Part shown: positions 1 through 8,950 of the stretch, piece after piece
Layout of the letters: the number at the start of each line of letters is the position of its first letter
Numbering within the stretch: position 1 is the stretch's first letter
Source of the DNA: Thermobaculum terrenum ATCC BAA-798
GTDB taxonomy: Bacteria > Chloroflexota > Chloroflexia > Thermobaculales > Thermobaculaceae
Assembly (NCBI RefSeq): GCF_000025005.1
Contig: NC_013526.1
Coordinates: 496,001-560,000 of the forward strand
Direction of reading: 5' to 3'
Length of the DNA stretch: 64,000 nt
Made by a program: the position numbers and the translations under genes
The notes under the pieces: generated by a model
The model's database searches: none
What the model was told of the DNA's origin: nothing
The model's input: only the letters and a program-made list of their open reading frames with translations

Positions 1-307
1 CGGCCATGGGTCTGGGGTCAGCTACCGCCCAGACGTTGAAGTGGTTCAGCAGCTTCCGGGTGACCAGCTCCGTGGTGGAAGCTCTGCCGAAGGTCCCATC
101 ACCCTCCTGCAGGGTGCCGTCGGGATTCATCCCCAATCCGGTGTGGAACAGCATGCCGGCCTTCTCCTCCAGGGTCATGCGTCCCAGGAGGTCCTCGATG
201 CGAGCCTCCACCGGCAGCCTGGGATCCTCATAAGGGTCCAGCTTGCCGTTCTTGTTGAGGTCTCGGTACGTGACGCCGTCTTCTCGTCGCCATAGTGCTG
301 ATGCCAT
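1..307 (-). CDS. Glycoside hydrolase family 3 (beta-glucosidase-like), N-terminal part only
   Basis: The gene runs off the left edge, so only about 102 N-terminal residues are visible. They read MASALWRREDGVTY, then YRDLNKNGKLDPYEDP, then a segment with IEDLLGRMTLEEKAGMLFHT, which is the usual opening of bacterial GH3 beta-glucosidases/beta-xylosidases that remove terminal sugars from oligosaccharides. The start ATG has AAGGAG eight bases upstream and lies 13 bases after the stop of the esterase gene, so it is probably the last gene seen of the efflux/hydrolase operon. The catalytic domains are outside the window, so substrate cannot be judged. Confidence 0.85.
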   Translation of the reverse strand, partial: MASALWRREDGVTYRDLNKNGKLDPYEDPRLPVEARIEDLLGRMTLEEKAGMLFHTGLGMNPDGTLQEGDGTFGRASTTELVTRKLLNHFNVWAVADPRPMA

Positions 308-320
308 GTGCGTTGCTCCT

Positions 321-1145
321 TCAGGATGTGATCTGCTCGGCTCGCAGCCATTGGTAGAAAAGCTCTATCCAGTAGTCGCATGGCAGACCTTGCCGCCTCA
401 TGCTGAAGCCGTGCCCGCCTCGCGAGAACACGTGTAGCTCGGCGCTCTTCCCAGCTTCCCGCCAGGCACCGAACAGCCGGAGGCAAGAATCGATGGCTAT
501 CTCGTCGTCCTGCGCGACCAGCGCAAAGAGCGGAGGGGCATCCTCGGGCACCGCTATATCCTCCCAGTGGACGCCGTAGATGAAGCCGGCAAACGCCGGC
601 CTGGTGGCCTCGTCGTGGCGTAGGGCCACGCCCGAGGTGACTCTCCCGCCAGCCGAGAAGCCGAGGAGCCCCACCATGGAGGGATCCAACCCCCAGCCGG
701 GTGCGCGTTCCCTCACGATTGCTATCGCCCTGCGAGCGTCCTCCTCTCCCAGCTCCGTCACCCATGACATGATCTCGGCCATCTTGGTGCGATCGGAGGT
801 ATGGGCCTCAAGCTGTGCCATGAACCCTTGCCTGTCGGCGGGAGTGGGGGCCACTCGGTACTCGAGGACGAACGCCGCGATCCCCCGCCCGCATAGCCAG
901 CGCGCGACCTCGGTGCCCTCATAGTTAATGTTGAGGAAGTGGAAGGCCCCTCCCGGGCACACCACCGCCGCGGCGCCCGTTGGCTTCTCCGGCAGGTAAG
1001 GGTGCATCACGGGGCGCACCACGTTGCGCACCATCAGGAAGTCGAACGGAGGCTCCGGAGGCTCCTCGACGCGCTCGTGGCTCCATCCCTCCGATCCTGG
1101 GGGAGTCCCATCCCATACATCTATCTGCTCTGCTATGTCTGCCAT
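321..1145 (-). CDS. Alpha/beta hydrolase, acetyl-xylan-esterase/BD-FAE-like
   Basis: A 274-residue cytoplasmic alpha/beta hydrolase. The nucleophile elbow GFSAGG puts Ser at about residue 164, the acid is in the AQDDE segment (about 213) and the His in RGGHGF (about 245). CPGGAF near residue 63 corresponds to the HGG-type oxyanion loop of the COG0657 group. No signal peptide is seen. Start ATG follows GAGAGGAGAGT. It sits 11 bases after the MFS gene and 13 bases before the GH3 gene; next to a GH3 glycosidase it may deacetylate plant-type oligosaccharides. The fold is clear; the substrate is inference. Confidence 0.85.
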   Translation of the reverse strand: MADIAEQIDVWDGTPPGSEGWSHERVEEPPEPPFDFLMVRNVVRPVMHPYLPEKPTGAAAVVCPGGAFHFLNINYEGTEVARWLCGRGIAAFVLEYRVAPTPADRQGFMAQLEAHTSDRTKMAEIMSWVTELGEEDARRAIAIVRERAPGWGLDPSMVGLLGFSAGGRVTSGVALRHDEATRPAFAGFIYGVHWEDIAVPEDAPPLFALVAQDDEIAIDSCLRLFGAWREAGKSAELHVFSRGGHGFSMRRQGLPCDYWIELFYQWLRAEQITS

Positions 1146-1156
1146 ACTCTCCTCTC

Positions 1157-2383
1157 CTACATGTGTTGTTCTGAAGCCAGCGCTCGCTGCCCCGAGGTCA
1201 TCGCGACGGCGATGGAGGCCAGCAGGACGCAGGCGGTTATCACGAGGGCGAAGGGCACTGCTGTGTCGGGGCCGGCCACGCCCACGAGCGGGGAGGTCAG
1301 GCTACCGAGGAGGAAGCGGGCCAGCCCCAGCAGTGCCGAAGCGCTGCCGGCCGCCTCGGGATGACCCGACAGCGCCAGCGCAGCCGTGTTGGGGTTGATC
1401 ACGCCAAGGGAAGATATGAAGACGAGCACCGGCAACACCACCCCCAGCAGCCCGAGGTCGAGCCACACGGAGATCGCCAGCGCCGCTGCCGCCAGCAGGC
1501 TCACCCCCATGGCGGTTTGCAGCAGGCGCTGAGGGGAGTATCTCTCCACCAGGCGGCCATTTAGCTGGCTGAGAGCGATCAGCCCCACCGCGTTCAGGCC
1601 GAACATCAGGCTGAAAGCCTGAGGCGACAGCCCGTAGATGCCCTGGATCACGAAGGGATAGCCCGAGATGTAGGCGAACATGCCGGCCGTGCACAGCCCG
1701 TTGGCGAGCGCGTAGCCCGCAAAGACTGGGTCTCGCACGAGCCGGGCAAAGGTCGCCAGCGTCCGGCCGATGCCCAGCGGCTTCCTGCGGCCCAGCGGCA
1801 GCGTCTCCTGCAGGCCGAAGCTCACGGCCAGCGCCAGCAGGGCTCCCACGATCGCCAGCACCACGAACACCACCCTCCACGAGCCCAGCTGCAGTATCTG
1901 GGCGCCCAGGATCGGTGCCAGGATCGGCGCCAGCCCGGTCACGAGCATGAGGGTGGAGAAGAAGCGAGCCGCAGCGGCGCCCGAGTGCAGGTCACGCACG
2001 ATCGCGTTAGCTATCACCACGCCGGCGGCGCCGGTGGCGCCCTGCACGGCCCGCAGGATGGTGAGCGCCGTCACCGAGGGCGCCAGCGCGCACAGCAGCG
2101 AGGCCAGGGCGTAGCCCGCTAGCCCCAGCACCAAGGGGACCTTTCTCCCCAGCGAGTCGCTCAGCGGCCCGGTGATCACCTGCCCAAGCCCCAGCCCAAA
2201 GAGGCAGGCGCTGAGGGTGAGCTGTGCCTGGCTTGGCCCCGTCGACAGGTCCCTCGCCAGCTGCGGCAGCGCCGGCAGGTAAGTGTCTATGGACAGAGGG
2301 CCTATGGCCGTCATAGCCCCCAGGATGAAGATCACGAGGGGGGTGTGCGGGCGTGTGCGGGATGTGGTCTCTGCCCTGGCCAT
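1157..2383 (-). CDS. MFS drug-resistance transporter, Bcr/CflA type
   Basis: A 408-residue, 12-helix major facilitator. The N-terminal helix carries MTAIGPLSIDTYLPALPQL and loop 2-3 carries GPLSDSLGRK, both typical of the Bcr/CflA drug:proton antiporters of the inner membrane. Start ATG follows AAGGGGGAGAC, 9 bases after the MATE stop, so the two pumps are co-transcribed. The first bases of this gene also occur in the rearranged copy at 44.4-44.7 kb. Substrate unknown; bicyclomycin or chloramphenicol-like compounds are typical for the family. Confidence 0.9.
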   Translation of the reverse strand: MARAETTSRTRPHTPLVIFILGAMTAIGPLSIDTYLPALPQLARDLSTGPSQAQLTLSACLFGLGLGQVITGPLSDSLGRKVPLVLGLAGYALASLLCALAPSVTALTILRAVQGATGAAGVVIANAIVRDLHSGAAAARFFSTLMLVTGLAPILAPILGAQILQLGSWRVVFVVLAIVGALLALAVSFGLQETLPLGRRKPLGIGRTLATFARLVRDPVFAGYALANGLCTAGMFAYISGYPFVIQGIYGLSPQAFSLMFGLNAVGLIALSQLNGRLVERYSPQRLLQTAMGVSLLAAAALAISVWLDLGLLGVVLPVLVFISSLGVINPNTAALALSGHPEAAGSASALLGLARFLLGSLTSPLVGVAGPDTAVPFALVITACVLLASIAVAMTSGQRALASEQHM

Positions 2384-2880
2384 GTCTCCCCCTTAGATCA
2401 GCCTGGTGATCTGCTTGTGCCGCCAGACGTAGCGGTAGTAGAGGTACTGCATCCCCAGGTTGGCCAGGAAGGCCGCGGGATAGCCCAGCCATATCCCCCT
2501 CAGCCCCAGCCCAGTGTAGGTCGACAGGACGTAGGCCACAGGCACCTCCACCCCCCAGATGGCCACTATCCCAAAGGTCGTGGGCCACAGCACCACCCCG
2601 CTCGCCCTCATCAGCGCCGCGAACACCTGGGCATGCCCGAACACCAGGTAGCCCCACAAAGTGATGTACAGCAGCTCCCTGGCTATCTCCAGCGTCCTCC
2701 CATCGGTCAGAAACAGCCCCAGGATCTCCCTGGCAAACAGGTACACTCCCACCACCAGCATCCCACCCACCAGGTAGTTGAGCCCCACCCCGCTGCGCAG
2801 CACCCTACGCAGCCTCTCCAGCTTGCCTGCTCCTATTGCCTGGGCACCGAAGATGGACACCGTGATCCCCAGGCTGACGG
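2356..2880. repeat. Segment duplicated in inverted orientation at 44412-44718
   Basis: Read on the minus strand, 2880-2597 (inside the MATE gene) matches 44412-44695 on the plus strand with about nine mismatches counted by eye, and 2377-2356 (start of the MFS gene) matches 44697-44718 exactly. The 219 bases between the two blocks (2378-2596) are missing from the distant copy. This copy lies in intact genes and is therefore the likely source. Confidence 0.9.
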
Positions 2881-3823
2881 CCGGGAACTGCACGTAGCTG
2901 ACCACCTGGTTGACCGCTCCATAGGCAGCCGTGGCGGATGCACCGTAGCGGTTGACCAACGAGATCACCGCCAGCTCCGACAGCGACACCAGGATGAGGT
3001 TGACGCTGGAGGGGATGCCGAGTTTGAGCAGCAACCCCAGCAGCCTGGGATCGATCCACAGATGCCGGATCACCAGGGAGTCCAGCTGCAGTGGGTGTTG
3101 GCGCAGCCTCAGGTACACCAGCATCGCCACCAGGGAGGCGGTGGACCCCAGCACGGTGGCCCAGGCGGCCCCGAACATCCCCAGCCTGGGTGCGGGGCCC
3201 CAGCCAAACACCAGGACGGGCAGCAGCAGCAGGTTGACCCCCGTGCTCACCCCCAGGAACAGCGTGGGGGTGCGAGAGTCCCCTGTGCCGCGGATGAAGG
3301 TGGTGTACGCGAAGTACAGAAACAGCAGGGGCAGACAGCTGAAGATGATGCGCGCGTAGCTGACGCTGTCGGCGATGATGGTCTGGGGCGTGCCCAGCAG
3401 GCGCATGAGGTCCCACACCAGCAGGTTGCTCACGATCGCCAGCCCCGTCCCCAGCAGGCACACGAAGGCCAGGGTGGTACCCATCACCGCTCGCATGCGC
3501 TCGTAGTTCCTGGCCCCCCAGGCCTGCCCTATGAGGATGGAGGCGCCCGAGCCCACCCCGATGACGAAGGAGTTCATCAAGAAGAAGACGGGGAAGAAGT
3601 TGGCCACGGCCGCCAGGGCACCCACGCCTATCCACCTGCCCAGCACGATGCTGCCCGCCAGCTGCCCCACTGACTGCAGGGCGTTGCCCAGGATCAGCGG
3701 TAGCAGGAAGCTCAACATCTGCCTCCATATCGACCTGCCATCCTCCAACAGCCTTGCTCTGGCGGGAGCTCGGGTCTCTCCCTCGGCCACCTCCGTGGTG
3801 TGAGCCGCCGTATCAGCTTCCAA
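2393..3823 (-). CDS. MATE family multidrug efflux transporter
   Basis: A 476-residue, about 12-helix MATE exporter (NorM/DinF superfamily), which expels cationic drugs in exchange for Na+ or H+. The two pseudo-symmetric halves are visible: LILGNALQSVGQLAGSIVLG in the first and LGITVSIFGAQAIGAG in the second. The start appears to be TTG at 3823, eight bases after GGGAGGT; no better ATG fits the spacing. It is 48 bases after the hydrolase gene and 9 bases before the Bcr/CflA pump. A 284-base piece of it is duplicated at 44.4 kb. Confidence 0.92.
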   Translation of the reverse strand: MEADTAAHTTEVAEGETRAPARARLLEDGRSIWRQMLSFLLPLILGNALQSVGQLAGSIVLGRWIGVGALAAVANFFPVFFLMNSFVIGVGSGASILIGQAWGARNYERMRAVMGTTLAFVCLLGTGLAIVSNLLVWDLMRLLGTPQTIIADSVSYARIIFSCLPLLFLYFAYTTFIRGTGDSRTPTLFLGVSTGVNLLLLPVLVFGWGPAPRLGMFGAAWATVLGSTASLVAMLVYLRLRQHPLQLDSLVIRHLWIDPRLLGLLLKLGIPSSVNLILVSLSELAVISLVNRYGASATAAYGAVNQVVSYVQFPAVSLGITVSIFGAQAIGAGKLERLRRVLRSGVGLNYLVGGMLVVGVYLFAREILGLFLTDGRTLEIARELLYITLWGYLVFGHAQVFAALMRASGVVLWPTTFGIVAIWGVEVPVAYVLSTYTGLGLRGIWLGYPAAFLANLGMQYLYYRYVWRHKQITRLI

Positions 3824-3871
3824 GATGCGTTACCTCCCTATCTGCGCGACGTCGGCCGCGCCCTCGCGATG

Positions 3872-4699
3872 CTACCTGGACTCCGTCCACCTCTGCAGGA
3901 AGCCCCTCACGGCGCTTATGAAGGGCTCGAAGCCCTCGCGGCGGATGTTGTGCCCCGTGCCCGGGACGTGCACCACCCACAGGTGAGGGACGAGCGAGCG
4001 CAGGGCCTCGGCTTGCTCTGGCGAGACTATCGCTCCCTTATCGTTGTCGCCCGTGACCAGCAGCGCCGGGCACCTGACGGCCCTCGCGGTCTTCTCCCAA
4101 TCTATCCCGGGCGGATCGGCTCGGTTGAGCACCTTTTCGCTGAGCCGCAGCTTTGAGTCAGCCCACGGGCCCAGCTCCTCCTCGGGCCAGGATGGGTTCT
4201 GCTGCCTGCACTCCTCGATCAGCTGCTCGCGGGTCTTGCTCTTGAGGCTCCTGATCCACTCCCGCATGCGCATCTGCCAGTTGGGGTCAAAACCACTGGC
4301 GCTGCCGGGCATCCACCAAGCGGGGGGATCCTCCAGCACGATCGCGCCGGGCACCTCCGGGTAGGTCCCGGCGAGCACGAGCGTCGTGGCTGCCCCCATC
4401 GAGTGGCCGATCACCGCGGGCCGATAGAGCTCTAGGGCCTCGATCACGGCCCGCAGGTCGCCCGCCTGTGTGAGGGGATCGTACCCGCTCTCGGGCGCCT
4501 CGGACAGCCCATGACCGCGCGCGTCGACCATGATCACGTCGTAGTCTGCCTCCAGGGCCTTGGCGACGGGCGTCCAGCAGAGGCCGTCGTCCGAGAAGCC
4601 GTGGGCCAGCACCACCGGGGGCTTGTCTCCATCTCCGGTGCGGTAGTAGTGAATCTTGATGCAGTTGCCCTCCACATAGCCGTCTTGCCAGTTGCTCAT
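3872..4699 (-). CDS. Alpha/beta hydrolase
   Basis: A 275-residue single-domain hydrolase. It shows the oxyanion segment LAHGFSDDGLCW (about residues 31-42), the nucleophile elbow GHSMGA (Ser about 99), a VTGDNDKG acid region and the terminal GTGHNIR histidine. This layout fits the epoxide hydrolase / haloperoxidase / C-C hydrolase group. ATG follows GAGGAGGGG. Inside the MarR-led operon it could detoxify or modify a pump substrate, but nothing in the sequence fixes the reaction. Confidence 0.85.
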   Translation of the reverse strand: MSNWQDGYVEGNCIKIHYYRTGDGDKPPVVLAHGFSDDGLCWTPVAKALEADYDVIMVDARGHGLSEAPESGYDPLTQAGDLRAVIEALELYRPAVIGHSMGAATTLVLAGTYPEVPGAIVLEDPPAWWMPGSASGFDPNWQMRMREWIRSLKSKTREQLIEECRQQNPSWPEEELGPWADSKLRLSEKVLNRADPPGIDWEKTARAVRCPALLVTGDNDKGAIVSPEQAEALRSLVPHLWVVHVPGTGHNIRREGFEPFISAVRGFLQRWTESR

Positions 4700-4736
4700 T
4701 ACACCCCTCCTCTGAAATGTGATAGATATCAGGATA

Positions 4737-5297
4737 TCAGCCTGCCTGAGCTAGCTCTTCGTCCTCCAGCCAGCTTAGGACGCCGTCGGTGAAAGCTCGT
4801 AGCTCCTGGGCGACCTCGTCCACGAGGGAGCCGTCCTCGGCGAACCGCTCGCCGGCGCCCGACATCTGGACCTGCGCCGACTCGAACACCCGCGCGCCGA
4901 TCCTGGAGAGCACGAAGCGTAGATGCTCCTGCGCGCGCTGGGTGGCACCTCGACCGGTGCTGGCCCCCAGGATGGCGACGGGCTTGTTCCTCAGCACACT
5001 CTGGCCCGCCGGGCGAGACAGCCAATCGATCGCGTTCTTGAGCACCCCGGGCACCGAGCCGTTGTACTCCGGGGTGGCGAATATCACGGCGTCCGCCTCG
5101 ACCACCCGACGCTTGAGGTCGCGCACCACCTCGGGGCCGCCGTCGACGTCTATATCTTGGTTGTACATCGGTATGGGGTGGAGGTCAAATATCTCCACCT
5201 CGGCGCGGCCGCGCAGGGCCTTGGCGATCTCCAACAGCAGTCGCCTGTTATACGAACCTAGCCTGAGGCTGCCAGGTATAGCTAGGATCCTCTTCAC
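4737..5297 (-). CDS. NADPH-dependent FMN reductase (quinone/azo/chromate reductase-like)
   Basis: A 186-residue flavodoxin-like protein. The N-terminal GSLRLGSYNRRLL is the FMN-phosphate loop and TPEYNGSVPGVLKNAID is the conserved second flavin motif of the FMN_red family (YieF/SsuE-type), which reduces quinones, azo dyes or metals with NAD(P)H. The start is taken as GTG at 5297, because GAGGAGGT lies nine bases upstream. The in-frame ATG at 5366 would overlap the preceding ABC gene and has no ribosome site. It belongs to the stress/efflux operon. Confidence 0.88.
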   Translation of the reverse strand: MKRILAIPGSLRLGSYNRRLLLEIAKALRGRAEVEIFDLHPIPMYNQDIDVDGGPEVVRDLKRRVVEADAVIFATPEYNGSVPGVLKNAIDWLSRPAGQSVLRNKPVAILGASTGRGATQRAQEHLRFVLSRIGARVFESAQVQMSGAGERFAEDGSLVDEVAQELRAFTDGVLSWLEDEELAQAG

Positions 5298-5334
5298 TGC
5301 GTTCTTACCTCCTCGGATTGGGTGTGGTCCACGC

Positions 5335-7197
5335 TCATGAAGCCAGGGACTCCTCTTCCTGGGCACCTGCGGGTATGCCCAGCGTGAACTGACGGGAGTA
5401 CAGCTTGTAGTAGAAGCCCTCCATGGCCATCAGCTCCTCGTGTGTGCCGCGCTCCACGATCTCGCCGTGGTTGACCACCAGGATCTGGTCGGCATCGCGG
5501 ATGGTGGAGAGCCTGTGGGCGATCACGAAGCTGGTCCTGCCCTCCATCAGCCGGAGCATGGCTCGCTGGATATGCCTCTCGGTGCGGGTGTCCACGCTGC
5601 TCGTGGCCTCGTCCAGGATGAGGATGGACGGGTCGGCCAGCACCGCTCGCGCGATCGCCAGCAGCTGCCTCTGGCCGTGGCTGAGGTTGCTCCCTCGCTC
5701 GGTCAGCATGGTGTGGTAGCCGTCGGGCAGGCGATGGATGAACTGGTCGGCTTCGGCGAGCTTGGCGGCCGCGATCACCTCCTCGTCGGTCGCGTCCAGG
5801 CGGCCGTAGCGGATGTTGTCCATCACGGTGCCTGCGAACAGGTAGGTGTCCTGGAGCACCACGCCCAGCTGCCGCCGCAGGTCGTCCTTGCGGATGTCGC
5901 GGATATCCCGACCATCGAGGGTGATGCGGCCGCTGTCCACCTCGTAGAAGCGCGCCAGCAGGTTGACTATCGTCGTCTTGCCGGCCCCTGTGGGGCCCAC
6001 CAGCGCTATGGTCTGCCCGGGCGCCGCACGCAAGTTGATGTGCTTGAGGACGGGCGTCTTGCCGTCGTAGGAGAAGCAGACGTCCTCGAACACCACCTCC
6101 CCGCGGATGCGGCCGAGGGGAGCGGCGCCAGGGGAATCCACCTCCGGCTCCTCATCGATTACCTCGAACACCCTCTCGGCGCCCGCTATCGCGGCCTGGA
6201 TCTGGTTGTAGAGGTTGGCCAGGCTGTTGAGGGGGCGCTGGAACTGCCGGGCGTAGTTGAGGAAGCTGGCGATCGTGCCCGGGGTGGCCGCTCCCCTCAG
6301 CGCCAGCCACCCGCCGAACCCGGCGATCACCGCCAGGCTGGTGTTGCCCACGAAGTTCATCATCGGCCCCATGAAGCCCGCGAAGATCTGGGCGCGCGTC
6401 GCCGCGTGGCGGTACTCGGTGTTGGCCACCGAGAACTCGGCGATCTTGTCCGCCTCGCGGTGGTAGGCCTTCACCACCTTCTGGCCGGAGATGGTCTCCT
6501 GGATGATGCCGTTGAGGCGGCCGAGCGTGGCCTGCTGTCGCCTGAAGCCCTCGCGCACCCTGGAGGCTATCCCCCGGTTGATGCCCAAGCTGAGCGCCGT
6601 CATGATCGCCAGCGTGACCACGCCCAGCACCGGGTTGATGGCCAGCATGACGATCACCACGCCCACGCCGGTGAGCGTGCTCGATATGACCTGGGTGAGG
6701 CTCTCGGTGAGCACCAGGTTGATGTTCTCCACGTCGTTGGTGAGGCGACTCATCAGCTCCCCGTGCGCCCTCTGGTCGAAGAAGCGCAGGGGCAGCACCT
6801 GCATCCTCTCAAACAGGTCCTGCCTGATGTCCCTGACGGTCCTCTGGGCTACGCCCGCCATCACGAAGGCCTGCGCCCAGGTCAGCACCGAGCTGCCGAC
6901 GTAGACGCCCAGCAGCAGGGCGCTCAGGCGCGCCAGCCCCGGTACGTCCTTCCGGAGGATGTAGGCGTCGATCGCCCTGCCCAGGAGCCAGGTGCCCAGC
7001 AGGTCCAGGAGGGTGGAGGCCACCACCGCGAGGCAGGTCAGGGTCAACCCCCACCTCTGCCTGCCCAGGTAGCTCCACAGCCTCAGGAGGGTGCCGCGCA
7101 CGTTTCTGGCACGCTGGACCTCCCCGGGGATGCGCGGTCCCCCTCTCGGTCCCATGGGCATTGGTGGGCTCTGCGTCTGGTTTCTAGGCTGCGTCAT
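5335..7197 (-). CDS. ABC exporter half-transporter, subunit 2 of a heterodimer
   Basis: A 620-residue type-IV (ABCB-like) half-transporter: six-helix domain at about 40-340, nucleotide-binding domain at about 370-605. Walker A is GPTGAGKTT, Walker B is ILILDEATSSVD with the catalytic Glu, and the signature is LSHGQ instead of LSGGQ. The partner gene overlaps its start by 14 bases and has the complementary defect in Walker B. That pattern is what heterodimeric exporters with one degenerate ATP site (BmrCD, TM287/288) show. It is probably a MarR-controlled drug or lipid exporter of the inner membrane. Confidence 0.93.
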   Translation of the reverse strand: MTQPRNQTQSPPMPMGPRGGPRIPGEVQRARNVRGTLLRLWSYLGRQRWGLTLTCLAVVASTLLDLLGTWLLGRAIDAYILRKDVPGLARLSALLLGVYVGSSVLTWAQAFVMAGVAQRTVRDIRQDLFERMQVLPLRFFDQRAHGELMSRLTNDVENINLVLTESLTQVISSTLTGVGVVIVMLAINPVLGVVTLAIMTALSLGINRGIASRVREGFRRQQATLGRLNGIIQETISGQKVVKAYHREADKIAEFSVANTEYRHAATRAQIFAGFMGPMMNFVGNTSLAVIAGFGGWLALRGAATPGTIASFLNYARQFQRPLNSLANLYNQIQAAIAGAERVFEVIDEEPEVDSPGAAPLGRIRGEVVFEDVCFSYDGKTPVLKHINLRAAPGQTIALVGPTGAGKTTIVNLLARFYEVDSGRITLDGRDIRDIRKDDLRRQLGVVLQDTYLFAGTVMDNIRYGRLDATDEEVIAAAKLAEADQFIHRLPDGYHTMLTERGSNLSHGQRQLLAIARAVLADPSILILDEATSSVDTRTERHIQRAMLRLMEGRTSFVIAHRLSTIRDADQILVVNHGEIVERGTHEELMAMEGFYYKLYSRQFTLGIPAGAQEEESLAS

Positions 7198-8929
7198 GTA
7201 CTACCGCTCCGTGCTCCATCTGTGATTCGTAGATCTCCCGATAGGCCGGGCTGGTCTGCATCAGCTCGTCGTGGGTGCCCTGGGCAACTATCCTGCCGTC
7301 CTCGAGCACCAGTATCTTGTCCGCGGGCATCACCGAGCTGATGCGCTGGGCCACCACGAACCTGGTCTGGCGCAGCTCCCGCAGGGCCGCCTGGATCCTG
7401 GACTCGGTCTCGGCGTCCACCGCGCTCGTGCTGTCGTCGAGCACGAGCACCTTGGGCCGCACCAGCAGGGCGCGTGCGATAGCTAGCCTCTGCTTCTGCC
7501 CTCCCGAGAGGTTGACTCCGCGCTGCCCCACGACCGAGTCGTACCCATCCGGGAAGCTCATGATGAAGTCGTGCGCCTGCGCGAGCTTGGCGGCCCACTC
7601 CACCTCCTCGTCCGAGGCCTCCGGCCGACCGAAGCGGATGTTGTCGCGGATGGTGCCGCTGAACAGCACCGCCTCCTGGAGGGCCACCCCCACCGACCTG
7701 CGGAGCAGCTCCTCGTCCATCTCCCGCACGTCGACCCCGTCCAGGAGCACCCGCCCACAGGTGGGATCGTAGAAGCGAGGTATGAGGCTCACCAGCGTGG
7801 ACTTGCCGGACCCCGTCGGCCCGATGATGCCTATCATCTGGCCGGGCTCGGCGACGAAGGAGATGTCGCGGAGCACGGGATCTCCCCCGCTGTGGTCGTA
7901 GCTGAAGGTGACGTGCTGGAACTCCACCCTCCCCTGGACCTCCACGTCGCGCACGGGCGAGGTCGCCACCGCCAGGTCGGGCCGCTCGTCCAGCACCTCT
8001 GAGATGCGGTCGGCCGAGGCCTCGGCTCGGGAGAGCCTCACGATCAGCATGCTCACCATCATGAGGGACATCAGGCTCTGCACCAGGTAGGAGACGAACG
8101 CCACCAGCTGGCCGACTTGGAGGGAGCCCCCGATGGCCCACCGCCCGCCGAACCAGACCACGGCCACTATCCCGCCGTTGAGCATCAGCATCATGAACGG
8201 CATGCCGAAAGATATCAGCCGGATGGCGGAGATGTTGGCCTGTGCGAAGCCCTCGTTGACCTCGCGGAAGCGGTTGATCTCGAAGTCTCGCCTGGCAAAC
8301 GCCCTGATCAGCCTTATGCCCGCCAGGTTCTCCTGCAGCACCGTGTTGATCCTGTCGAGCATGGCCTGCACCCTGCTGAACAGGTTGTAGCCCATCCGCA
8401 GCAGCACCGCCATCACCGCCAGCAGCACGGGCATGATCACGAGGAACATGAGCGAGAGGCGAGGGCTCGTGATCACCGCCATCACTATGCCCCCCACGAG
8501 CATGATGGGGGCCCGCCACAGCATCCTGAGCATCATCATCACCACGTCCTGTATCTGGGTCACGTCGTTCGTCAGCCTGGTGATGAGGTTCCCGCTCTCG
8601 AGCCGGTCGAGGTTGCCGAAGGAGAAGCTCTGCACCCTGCGGAACAGCTCGGCGCGCAGGTCCGCGCCCATCCCCATCGAGGCAAGGAATGCAAACACCG
8701 TGCAGGCCATGCCCCCCGCCAGGCCAACCACCGCCACGACGACCATCAGCAGGCCCGTGTGGGTCACCGTGCGCATGTCCGAGCGCAGTATGCCCTCGTC
8801 GATGATCTGCTGCACCAGCCTGGGCTGCAGCAGGTCCATCAGCACCTCCAGGATCATCGACAGGGGAGCGAGCAGCGCCCACAGCCAGTAGGGGCGAATG
8901 AACCTCAACAGCTTCCTGGTGGATCTCAA
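7184..8929 (-). CDS. ABC exporter half-transporter, subunit 1 of a heterodimer
   Basis: A 581-residue half-transporter with a six-helix domain (about 15-310) and an ATPase domain (about 340-570). Walker A is GPTGSGKST, the signature is a normal LSGGQ, but Walker B reads VLVLDDSTSAVD, so Asp replaces the catalytic Glu. Together with the LSHGQ of the downstream partner this predicts one degenerate and one active ATP site. The start is TTG at 8929, nine bases after AGGAGG and 21 bases after the MarR stop. It overlaps the partner start by 14 bases. Confidence 0.92.
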   Translation of the reverse strand: MRSTRKLLRFIRPYWLWALLAPLSMILEVLMDLLQPRLVQQIIDEGILRSDMRTVTHTGLLMVVVAVVGLAGGMACTVFAFLASMGMGADLRAELFRRVQSFSFGNLDRLESGNLITRLTNDVTQIQDVVMMMLRMLWRAPIMLVGGIVMAVITSPRLSLMFLVIMPVLLAVMAVLLRMGYNLFSRVQAMLDRINTVLQENLAGIRLIRAFARRDFEINRFREVNEGFAQANISAIRLISFGMPFMMLMLNGGIVAVVWFGGRWAIGGSLQVGQLVAFVSYLVQSLMSLMMVSMLIVRLSRAEASADRISEVLDERPDLAVATSPVRDVEVQGRVEFQHVTFSYDHSGGDPVLRDISFVAEPGQMIGIIGPTGSGKSTLVSLIPRFYDPTCGRVLLDGVDVREMDEELLRRSVGVALQEAVLFSGTIRDNIRFGRPEASDEEVEWAAKLAQAHDFIMSFPDGYDSVVGQRGVNLSGGQKQRLAIARALLVRPKVLVLDDSTSAVDAETESRIQAALRELRQTRFVVAQRISSVMPADKILVLEDGRIVAQGTHDELMQTSPAYREIYESQMEHGAVVHDAA

Positions 8930-8950
8930 CCCTCTTGCCCTCCTGCCTGG

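Noticed and set aside
5440-7341. Antisense open frame of 633 codons over the ABC exporter gene
   Set aside because: High-GC shadow of the transporter frame; no recognisable protein features.
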